Assembly: GCA_963803015.1 (NCBI GenBank)
Contig: CAWDKV010000011.1
Location: 62,001 to 126,000 of the forward strand
Length of the DNA stretch: 64,000 nucleotides
Source: Berkiella sp963803015
GTDB lineage: Bacteria; Pseudomonadota; Gammaproteobacteria; Berkiellales; Berkiellaceae
Direction: 5' to 3'
Shown here: one piece after another, positions 52,410 to 58,823 of the stretch
Numbering within the stretch: position 1 is the stretch's first letter
Layout: each line of letters starts with the position of its first letter
Notes under the pieces: model-generated
Seen by the model: only the letters and a program-made list of their open reading frames with translations
What the model was told of the DNA's origin: nothing
Databases searched by the model: none
Translations under genes and position numbers: made by a program

Positions 52410-53196
52410 TGTGCGAAGCAAGCACTTGCGCTTTTGTAGTGGGTTCATAATTTTTGTCACGAAGAATGCTATCTTCTATATTCTCTGACAGATTTTGAAG
52501 TGGATTGTTATTGAGATAAAGCATTTGAAGTCGTGATAGCTGCGCTAACTCAGAAAGTGGACCTTGCAGTTGATTGCCATTAATTTGGAAGGTTTCAAGT
52601 CGCTGCAGCTGGGCTATCTCAGGAGGGAGAGTTTGTAATTGATTGTTGTTAAGATAAAGAACTTTTAATGCCTTCAGCAGACCTATCTCAGGAGGAAGAC
52701 TCTTCAGTCGATTGTCATCAAGGATGAGAACCCAAAGCATCTCCCAATACATTTGATATCGAGAATGCGTAAAAAATTTTCCAGGTAAGCGTGTGAGATG
52801 TTGATTTCCGCATTGAAGAACTCCAGGTGTGCCATTTTCTTCGTTTATTTGAATAATGGCAATAAGTATCGATATGTTAAGTGTTTCTAAGATTTCTTCA
52901 CACTCGAGAAATCTACGTGTTTCATCAGAGATGCTTCTCGCTAGTTCTAATCGATGAAAACAATTCCTAACAACACGCGAGTTATCTGTTTTTACTAAAA
53001 TATCCGAGATATTTTTAACCAAATAGTCAATTTCATTTTCTTGTTGCTTTAAACGTGGATCAGGTGGTGTTACGTTAGAGCTAAAGGACAACATAATAGG
53101 GGGAGGAGAGAGCGTTTCAGGATTATAGTGGCTGGAGCCAGTTTTTTGTTCTGAATTACTTATGCCTGATTTCACTGATAGATCCTTTTCATACAT
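52390..53196 (-). CDS. Leucine-rich-repeat protein
   Basis: The 268-residue protein has a helical N-terminal half (residues about 30-125) and then about five LRRs of 23 residues with the bacterial LPxxI style: LWVLILDDNRLKSLPPEIGL, LKVLYLNNNQLQTLPPEIAQ, LETFQINGNQLQGPLSELAQ and LQMLYLNNNPLQNLSENIED. The style resembles LRR effectors of Legionella and the IpaH/SspH group, but no E3 ligase domain follows. The start is uncertain: ATG at 53196, or TTG at 53220 adding eight residues; neither has a clear ribosome binding site. The 337-base AT-rich region upstream separates it from the divergent HipA-type module. Confidence 0.78.
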   Translation of the reverse strand: MYEKDLSVKSGISNSEQKTGSSHYNPETLSPPPIMLSFSSNVTPPDPRLKQQENEIDYLVKNISDILVKTDNSRVVRNCFHRLELARSISDETRRFLECEEILETLNISILIAIIQINEENGTPGVLQCGNQHLTRLPGKFFTHSRYQMYWEMLWVLILDDNRLKSLPPEIGLLKALKVLYLNNNQLQTLPPEIAQLQRLETFQINGNQLQGPLSELAQLSRLQMLYLNNNPLQNLSENIEDSILRDKNYEPTTKAQVLASHTSPRFR

Positions 53197-53458
53197 CAAT
53201 TTTTTAGTAATATCACGCAAAGTAGCTTAGACATCAAGTCAAAATAAGAATGACACTTTAAATTTGGTTCGTCCGGCGTAACTTTAGCGAAGCCGAGTTG
53301 TTGTCTGCGTCTTCTTACAATAGTCATCTACTAAAGGGAAGCAAATATTGTTTGAAGGCTTCACGCTTTTTCGAGTATAAAGTGGTGACGAGAAACCAGA
53401 TGTAGATATTAGAGTGTGATTAAGAACAGTTAGTTGATATGATATAATGTCAATATTA
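53197..53458. other. AT-rich spacer with a degraded repeat fragment
   Basis: Upstream part of the 337-base gap between the LRR gene and the kinase module. AATTTGGTTCGTCCGGCGTA at 53261-53280 and following GCGAAGCC resemble repeat family fragments. No gene is supported here. Confidence 0.4.
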
Positions 53459-53509
53459 TAATGATATTATTTGATATCAATATAATTACGATGTATAATA
53501 ATATCATTA
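53459..53509. promoter_or_regulatory. Inverted-repeat operator candidate of the split HipA module
   Basis: TAATGATATTATT at 53459-53471 is repeated in perfect inverted orientation at 53497-53509, with the palindrome TTGATATCAA at 53471-53480 between them. Related GATAT units lie just upstream at 53437-53445. The right arm ends 24 bases before the kinase start, a typical place for autoregulation by an XRE-type antitoxin. Confidence 0.55.
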
Positions 53510-53533
53510 CAATGGTTCAATGAGTAAAATCTA

Positions 53534-54448
53534 ATGATTTGTTATAAATGCACAAAAGAAGTTATTCCTGACAAAGCCTTTTCTGGGCTTCATTCACAGT
53601 GTTTTGTTCAATGGTTTGGGTTAGAGAAACCAGAGTCCTTCAGTGAGGTTATTCGTAGGCAACAAGGCTCTGAGGAGCAAAATGCACACGGAGAGTGGTC
53701 AGATCTTATCAGCAGTTTTTACCAAGGAAAATTTAAAAAATACTCTGCAAAACTTCAAAATAAATCTTATTTACTTAAAGTTCAAGAAAAAGAGTACCCT
53801 GAGTTGCCAGCAATGGAATACCTTTGCAATCAAGTGGCAGAACAATTAAGGTTAAAAATACCAGCTTTTGCACTAATAATGTTTGAAAATGTATTGCCTA
53901 CATTTGTCTGTGAAAATTTTATGCAATATTACCATTCCTCTAATTTGATTCACATTTATCATTTTTTGACAGGCCGACAAGATTATAATTGTGAAAAAAT
54001 TTATCAGATAATTTTAGAAAAGACAGGACGTTTGCAGGAAGCATATCGTTTTGTTGAATTAACACTGTATGACGCCTTGCTAGGGAATCACGATCGTCAT
54101 GGTAGAAATATAGCACTTATTCAATCGCCTAAAGGATACAAACTTTCACCCTTTTATGATAACCCTTGTTACTTAGGACTGGAAGATGAACTCTTACTTG
54201 CTGCGCAACATGAACCAAGAGGCAAAGTAGCTACAGCTGAAACTATCGACCCTACTCTAAAAGATTATGTTAGAGAATGGAGACGACTAAATTGCGATGA
54301 TCTCGTTTTTGCTTTTTGGCAAAAAATGGCAATTGAGAAAATATTCTATTTAATAGACAGAAGCTATATTAGCGATGGGAGAAAAGAGGCTTTGAAAAGA
54401 TTGGTTGAAAGACGGTACAGGGAATTCCAGAATGAACTTATTGGATAA
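53534..54448 (+). CDS. HipT-like (HipA C-domain) serine/threonine kinase with zinc knuckle
   Basis: Predicted toxin kinase of a split HipA system. In full HipA the kinase phosphorylates glutamyl-tRNA synthetase and HipT acts on TrpS; the target here is unknown. The 304-residue protein starts with Cys3-x2-Cys6 and His20-x2-Cys23, a likely zinc site. Residues 57-75 (DLISSFYQGKFKKYSAKL) correspond to the HipA P-loop but lack its usual glycine-valine. YLLKVQ (Lys82) and PELPAMEYL (Glu95) fit ATP anchoring. The catalytic loop is GNHDRHGRN (Asp187, Asn192), with metal-binding Asp209 in SPFYDN. Spacings match HipA D309/N314/D332. The gene overlaps the next one by 17 bases. Confidence 0.8.
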   Translation: MICYKCTKEVIPDKAFSGLHSQCFVQWFGLEKPESFSEVIRRQQGSEEQNAHGEWSDLISSFYQGKFKKYSAKLQNKSYLLKVQEKEYPELPAMEYLCNQVAEQLRLKIPAFALIMFENVLPTFVCENFMQYYHSSNLIHIYHFLTGRQDYNCEKIYQIILEKTGRLQEAYRFVELTLYDALLGNHDRHGRNIALIQSPKGYKLSPFYDNPCYLGLEDELLLAAQHEPRGKVATAETIDPTLKDYVREWRRLNCDDLVFAFWQKMAIEKIFYLIDRSYISDGRKEALKRLVERRYREFQNELIG

Positions 54449-55067
54449 TCAAAAAATAGTAGGTGTGTATGTTTACTTGGAAAAAAGAAAAACTAGACAG
54501 CTAGTAGGGGAATTGACTTTTGGTGCAAAAGATAAAGAGTATATTTTTACTTATTTTGAAAAATATCTTTTCTCAGATCAGATTATTCCTGTTGGCCCAG
54601 AGCTTCCTTTAACTAAAAAGAAACATCAATCTAATAAACTGTTCCCTTCATTTGTTGATAGGATCCCTTCTAAAGAAAATCCCGCATATCGTGATTATTG
54701 TTATGCCATGGGGATATCTGAGAAAGAAGAGAATCCTCTTATTTTGCTATCCTCAATAGGAAAAAGAGGTCCTTCTTCACTTGTTTTTGAACCGCATTAT
54801 GAGAGAAATTTTGATGGTGTGGCATTAAAAAAATTCCGAGAAAAGCTTGACTTAACAACTCGTGAATTTGCCACTTGTTTTGAAATAACACAATCTGCGC
54901 TAGTAAATATTGAATTAGGTAAAGTATCTGGTAAAGAAATTTTGAAGCGAATTGAGATTTACGCCTCTTTTCCAGAAGTCGCAATATCCCAATTGAAAAT
55001 AGCTGGAGGAGGACTTCATGCTGAAAAGCAAAAAAGCGTTCTTGCAATTTTGCACGCAAAAAAATGA
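54432..55067 (+). CDS. HipS-like protein fused to XRE helix-turn-helix (antitoxin-regulator)
   Basis: Predicted antitoxin and autoregulator of the kinase encoded just upstream. The 211-residue protein has at residues about 8-120 the HipA N-subdomain 1 fold (GVYVYLEKRKTRQLVGELTF, FPSFVDRIPSKENPAYRDYC, LLSSIGKRGPSSLVFEP). Residues about 130-190 form an XRE helix-turn-helix (LKKFREKLDLTTREFATCFE, then ITQSALVNIELGKVSGKEIL). In described HipBST systems HipB and HipS are separate genes upstream of hipT; here they are one gene downstream of it. The ATG at 54432 has AGGGAA 7 bases upstream and overlaps the kinase gene, so the two are translationally linked. Confidence 0.78.
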   Translation: MNLLDNQKIVGVYVYLEKRKTRQLVGELTFGAKDKEYIFTYFEKYLFSDQIIPVGPELPLTKKKHQSNKLFPSFVDRIPSKENPAYRDYCYAMGISEKEENPLILLSSIGKRGPSSLVFEPHYERNFDGVALKKFREKLDLTTREFATCFEITQSALVNIELGKVSGKEILKRIEIYASFPEVAISQLKIAGGGLHAEKQKSVLAILHAKK

Positions 55068-55204
55068 CGGATCCCTTGGCGCCCCAGTAAAGACATAAGG
55101 TTTTGCTTTTATTGCAGCTACACAGATAATCTCTTCTGAACTAAATTAATTTAATTAGGGTCTCATTTGTAAATTTCATTCCTTTTTAACTAAGGAAAGT
55201 TATC

Positions 55205-56461
55205 GTGGAAAATGGGCCAGAAAAAACAATTATTGAATCTCCTGATGGTCAAGTTTACGTTTTATTGAATCATCCGCCATTAGGAGAAGACACCGAGGGC
55301 ACACAGTTTGCAGGTCCTTCTGCTTATTTGGGTAAAGGACAATTTGGTGTGGTTACAATCGCTTTGGCCCAAAAAGAAGGTGGATTTGTGCCGGTTGCTG
55401 CAAAACAAATTACTTTAGATAGAACCTCACCGCAATTTGAAGCGCAATATGCAGAACTACAAAAAGAGTGTGCGATTATGAAGCACTTAGGAAGACAGGG
55501 TGAAATAATTGAAGTGCACAGTGATAATCCGCATGAAATGAAATTATATATGATGCAAGATGTTCTCTTGGGTGTATCGTTGAAGAAATACTTAAACACA
55601 TTAAATCAACAATATGAAGCATTAGAGTCAAACGATGCTGTAGGTAGAATGCGTCTTTTGAATCTTGTGATAAATGCTTTTATTGCCACTTGTGAAGCAA
55701 CTCAAGCGTTACACGATAGGGGGGTGATTCATGGTGATTTGCATACTAATAATATTCTAGTGAACCTTGAGACAGGGCAAGCAGCCATTCTTGATTTTGG
55801 GATGTCGCACCTATTAGCACCTGGTCAGGAAAGCGTCTATGTTGCAGGAGCAGATGATATGGGAGAAAACCATCGTGCACCAGAAACATTAAGCCCCCAA
55901 TCGCATCGAGAAGGCCATGAAGATGAGCGCGTATATTATAAAAGTAGTGATCTCTATTCTTTAGCTATCGATTTCTCTTTGGAATCCGACATGATGTTAG
56001 AAATGATCCAGCCGAAAATAGCGACAAGAGAAGTTGGGCAATTTATGCAGCTTTGTTATGATTTATCACATTCTCCATTTTTCGTTGATGTTAAAAAAGC
56101 CCTTGCTAAGAGTAAAGAGAACACTGGTTTTGAGCTAACAATGGACTCACCTAACGTGGCAGAGAATAGAGTTTCACTGACAGAAGCCATTCAAAGATTA
56201 AAGGGGATCCAAGCGCAACTTTCAGCCAAAATAGCGCAGCAAACATTGGTGCCAGTTTCTGAATCAGCTTTACAGCAAGTGCTTGAGAACCGGAGTAAAC
56301 GCAATCTTTCAAAAAGATCAGAACAGTCTGAGCAAAGACAACCAAAAAGAGCACCGCCTATCACACAAGCGTTTGGACAGGCTCGGCAACGCATACCTCA
56401 AACGAGTGCTGATACCAAATCGGCTCCTGAACCAACGCACATCAAGCCATCAACACGTTGA
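55205..56461 (+). CDS. Eukaryotic-type serine/threonine protein kinase
   Basis: The 418-residue protein has a kinase domain from about residue 38 to 310. The glycine loop is LGKGQFGVV (residues 42-50), with AAKQI (Lys68). The catalytic loop is HGDLHTNNI, keeping Asp and Asn but with Gly in place of the Arg of HRD (non-RD type). DFGMSHL is the metal loop, and HRAPETLSP the APE motif. SSDLYSLAIDF matches the D-x-x-S/A-x-G region. The C-terminal 100 residues are polar with basic clusters (SKRNLSKRSEQ, RQPKRAPP). The start codon is GTG with AAGGAAA 7 bases upstream. No membrane helix or PASTA domain is present, so it resembles LegK-type effectors rather than PknB. Confidence 0.85.
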   Translation: MENGPEKTIIESPDGQVYVLLNHPPLGEDTEGTQFAGPSAYLGKGQFGVVTIALAQKEGGFVPVAAKQITLDRTSPQFEAQYAELQKECAIMKHLGRQGEIIEVHSDNPHEMKLYMMQDVLLGVSLKKYLNTLNQQYEALESNDAVGRMRLLNLVINAFIATCEATQALHDRGVIHGDLHTNNILVNLETGQAAILDFGMSHLLAPGQESVYVAGADDMGENHRAPETLSPQSHREGHEDERVYYKSSDLYSLAIDFSLESDMMLEMIQPKIATREVGQFMQLCYDLSHSPFFVDVKKALAKSKENTGFELTMDSPNVAENRVSLTEAIQRLKGIQAQLSAKIAQQTLVPVSESALQQVLENRSKRNLSKRSEQSEQRQPKRAPPITQAFGQARQRIPQTSADTKSAPEPTHIKPSTR

Positions 56462-56464
56462 TTT

Positions 56465-57019
56465 TTATTTTTTGTTGGTTTGCTTTGGGCGATCTGTAGG
56501 AGTTGAGCTTGGAGCGAGAGGAGGGGCTGGAGGAGCACTTGCTTCAGGAGCTGGAGCTGATTTCGGTTTACCCACTCCTAAAAGACTACCGACGACTGAA
56601 CCCATAGTGGATTTCTGGAAAGCTTTCATCGTCTTAAGGCCTTGCCCCAGTTCTGGCATTTGTGCTTCTAGGGCTGCTAGTGTTGAACAAGCCTGTTCCA
56701 TCAGCTCAAGTGCTTTGGGAGAGAATTTTTCATTCACCGTTTCATCAGTTTTCTCTAATTTATCATTCATTTTTTGCACAAGAGTATGAAAGTCGGTGGC
56801 AAGTTTGTGTATATAGTCAAATGCCTTTGCCAGAGTATAACTCAAAAACATTGTGCTAAAAGCTGAAGCAGCGGCTAATAACACAGGAAATTGTAGCCAA
56901 AAAAAGGTGCAAAAAGCGACGACACCAAGCGCCACCGTCAACTTGTTTTCAGTCGGACGCCACGAATCGGCGAGCCAACCAAAAAAAAGATTTACTTGTT
57001 TTTTGAGTGTATCAAACAT
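56465..57019 (-). CDS. Small membrane protein with coiled coil and Pro/Ala tail
   Basis: No named family. In the 184-residue protein, two adjacent hydrophobic segments (residues about 28-65, VALGVVAFCTFFWLQFPVLL and following) form a membrane hairpin. A coiled coil follows (HTLVQKMNDKLEKTDETVNE and LMEQACSTLAALEAQM). The tail is proline- and alanine-rich (KSAPAPEASAPPAPPLAPSS), ending TNKK. The ribosome binding site GGGAG is 7 bases before the ATG. It is convergent with the kinase gene (3 bases apart) and lies 18 bases upstream of bfr on the same strand, so it may be co-transcribed with bfr. Confidence 0.68.
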   Translation of the reverse strand: MFDTLKKQVNLFFGWLADSWRPTENKLTVALGVVAFCTFFWLQFPVLLAAASAFSTMFLSYTLAKAFDYIHKLATDFHTLVQKMNDKLEKTDETVNEKFSPKALELMEQACSTLAALEAQMPELGQGLKTMKAFQKSTMGSVVGSLLGVGKPKSAPAPEASAPPAPPLAPSSTPTDRPKQTNKK

Positions 57020-57037
57020 GGTGTTCTCCCAATGTGG

Positions 57038-57502
57038 TTACACTTGAAGTTGTAAGTAATTACTTTCACCTAATTTTTGATAGAGCTCGAGTTGTGTTTC
57101 AAGATAGTCCATATGCTCTTCTTCATTTTTTAATATATCTTCAAGCAAGTTTCGTGAGACATAGTCACTGACGCTTTCCATATAGGCAATCGCTTCTCGT
57201 AAAATGGGGACAGCTTGCTTTTCCAAGCGCAGATCGCATTCTAAAATTTCTTTTACATTTTGCCCAATAAACAATTTACCGAGATCTTGCAAATTAGGTA
57301 GCCCTTCTAAAAATAAAATGCGCTGAGTCAGGCTGTCGGCATGCTGCATTTCTTCTATAGATTCTTTCCAGGTTTTATCACCGAGTTTAAGAAACCCCCA
57401 ATGTTGAAGCGTTCTGGCGTGGAGGAAATATTGATTGATAGCGATAAGCTCTTGCCCTAGCACTTTATTAAGGTATTCTATTACTTTGAGATCGATTTTC
57501 AT
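57038..57502 (-). CDS. bfr: Bacterioferritin
   Basis: Stores iron in a 24-subunit haem-containing shell. The 154-residue protein has all ferroxidase ligands at the E. coli numbering: Glu18, Glu51, His54, Glu94, Glu127 and His130. It also has haem-binding Met52 (IEEMQHAD). It pairs with bfd, the reductase partner, 94 bases upstream on the same strand. The start ATG is at 57502 with AGGATACC upstream. Confidence 0.96.
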   Translation of the reverse strand: MKIDLKVIEYLNKVLGQELIAINQYFLHARTLQHWGFLKLGDKTWKESIEEMQHADSLTQRILFLEGLPNLQDLGKLFIGQNVKEILECDLRLEKQAVPILREAIAYMESVSDYVSRNLLEDILKNEEEHMDYLETQLELYQKLGESNYLQLQV

Positions 57503-57596
57503 GAGGTATCCTTGTCACTTGGTTCTATGCATTGTAACGGTAATAACCCGTGAATGTCATCCCATCTTAAGTGAAAAGGCAAAGCCCGAAGAGGAG

Positions 57597-57803
57597 CTAA
57601 GTTGCGGGGACGAGATCCAGTCCTAGCATGCTGTTTTGCTTTAAGCTTTCTTGCAAAATCTCTTTAGCCAGAGGTGCACATTTTCCACATTGCGTGGCAA
57701 CACCTAATTGTTTAGCTAAACACTTCATTGAGCAAGCACCATTTTGACAGATAGCTTTCTTTATTTGGCTGTCAGAAACGCCGTTACAAAGACAAACATA
57801 CAT
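57597..57803 (-). CDS. bfd: Bacterioferritin-associated ferredoxin
   Basis: A [2Fe-2S] protein that reduces stored ferric iron in bacterioferritin so that it can leave. The 68-residue protein has cluster cysteines at 4, 6, 39 and 42 (YVCLCNGVS and TQCGKCAPLA), the Bfd pattern. It also has three extra cysteines (19, 24, 28). It is upstream of bfr on the same strand. The region before it contains a weak symmetric site (ATCATTGTCAAATGAT at 57862-57877) that could involve iron control. Confidence 0.9.
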   Translation of the reverse strand: MYVCLCNGVSDSQIKKAICQNGACSMKCLAKQLGVATQCGKCAPLAKEILQESLKQNSMLGLDLVPAT

Positions 57804-57985
57804 TGCGTGTAGTTCCCGTAATTTGAAATAAACGATAGAAGAAGCTTATATGCAAACAAGAATCATTGTCAAATGATACTAATTTGCGTTAACCTGTGTA
57901 AGCATAGTCAGTGCCCAGGAACTTTGCTAGTATTAAGCCCTGCTTTAGTGATGAACTGATCATATAACAAGATAAAGCCGAATTT

Positions 57986-58005
57986 AAATGTAATGTAATG
58001 TAATG
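57986..58005. repeat. Tandem TAATG repeat next to the peroxiredoxin ribosome binding site
   Basis: A first AAATG and then three TAATG units precede TGAGGAG, the ribosome binding site of the gene at 58019. A change in unit number would alter the promoter-to-start distance. Confidence 0.5.
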
Positions 58006-58018
58006 TGAGGAGATTGTG

Positions 58019-58624
58019 ATGAGTATACTCGTAGGCCGTAAAGCCCCTGATTTTAGCTGTGCTGCAGTGTTAGGGAATGGCGAAATGACAGGCCAATTCA
58101 AATTTTCTGAAAGCACAAAAGGCAAATACGCTTTAATTTTCTTTTATCCTTTAGACTTTACCTTTGTTTGTCCTTCTGAATTGATAGCTTTAGATAAGCG
58201 TATGGATCAATTCAAAGCACTTGGTGTTGAAGTTATCGCGGTTTCAATTGATTCTCAATTTAGTCACAATGCCTGGCGCAATACGCCGATTAATCAAGGT
58301 GGCATTGGCAAAGTGGCTTACACTTTAGCGGCAGACGTCCATCATCGCATTTGCCAATCTTATGGTGTAGAACATCCTGAAGCGGGTGTTGCTTTCCGTG
58401 GTGCTTTTATTATTGATAAAAATGGTACGGTGCGTTCACAAATCGTTAACGATTTACCAATTGGACGTAATATTGATGAAATTTTACGCATATTTGATGC
58501 CCTACAATTCCATGAAAAACATGGTGAAGTCTGTCCTGCTGGCTGGGAAAAAGGTAAGCAAGGCATGAAAGCTTCCATTGATGGTGTGGCGAGCTACTTA
58601 GCTACACACGCTGAAAGTCTCTAA
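58019..58624 (+). CDS. ahpC: Peroxiredoxin, AhpC/Prx1 type
   Basis: Thiol peroxidase removing hydrogen peroxide and organic peroxides. The 201-residue typical 2-Cys protein has the peroxidatic cysteine in DFTFVCPSELIALD and the resolving cysteine in HGEVCPAGW. GVAFRGAFIIDKNGTVRSQI is a further family block. The start is the ATG at 58019 with GAGGAG 7 bases upstream; a GTG 3 bases earlier is also in frame. No AhpF partner is seen in the window. The gene sits beside bfd and bfr, consistent with iron and peroxide stress functions. Confidence 0.93.
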   Translation: MSILVGRKAPDFSCAAVLGNGEMTGQFKFSESTKGKYALIFFYPLDFTFVCPSELIALDKRMDQFKALGVEVIAVSIDSQFSHNAWRNTPINQGGIGKVAYTLAADVHHRICQSYGVEHPEAGVAFRGAFIIDKNGTVRSQIVNDLPIGRNIDEILRIFDALQFHEKHGEVCPAGWEKGKQGMKASIDGVASYLATHAESL

Positions 58625-58626
58625 TA

Positions 58627-58818
58627 TATACTCTTCCCATTTTGATTTTAGGCGCTCGGCGAAGCTTTGCTTCGCCGAGCCTGATAATGTTAGCCCGGCG
58701 TAGCATTAGCAATAGCATCCTCATCCACACTCCTGTAAAATAAACGCGGCCATGGTAAGTCATAAAGCTAAAAACAGCCGCGATACATAATAATAAAAAA
58801 AATCAATCCTTCGAGTAT
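58627..58818. repeat. Composite repeat: family B arms around a family A core
   Basis: The left arm TATACTCTTCCCATTTTGAT begins 3 bases after the ahpC stop, and TTCGAGTATTA at 58810-58820 is a likely right end. Inside, GCTCGGCGAAGC and GCTTCGCCGAGC (58654-58680) make a 12-base-pair hairpin with a TTT loop. The segment 58669-58710 is the reverse complement of 32641-32682 with about four differences in 42 bases. Confidence 0.65.
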
Positions 58819-58823
58819 TAAAG

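Noticed and set aside
54739..55059. Minus-strand frame of 106 codons opposite the HipS-HTH gene
   Set aside because: The plus-strand frame has recognisable HipA-N and HTH motifs; the opposite frame is a low-complexity, Leu/Phe/Gln-rich shadow.
57862..57877. Possible Fur box before bfd
   Set aside because: ATCATT-N4-AATGAT is symmetric, but the hexamers face the wrong way for the classical GATAATGATAATCATTATC pattern. Too weak to annotate.
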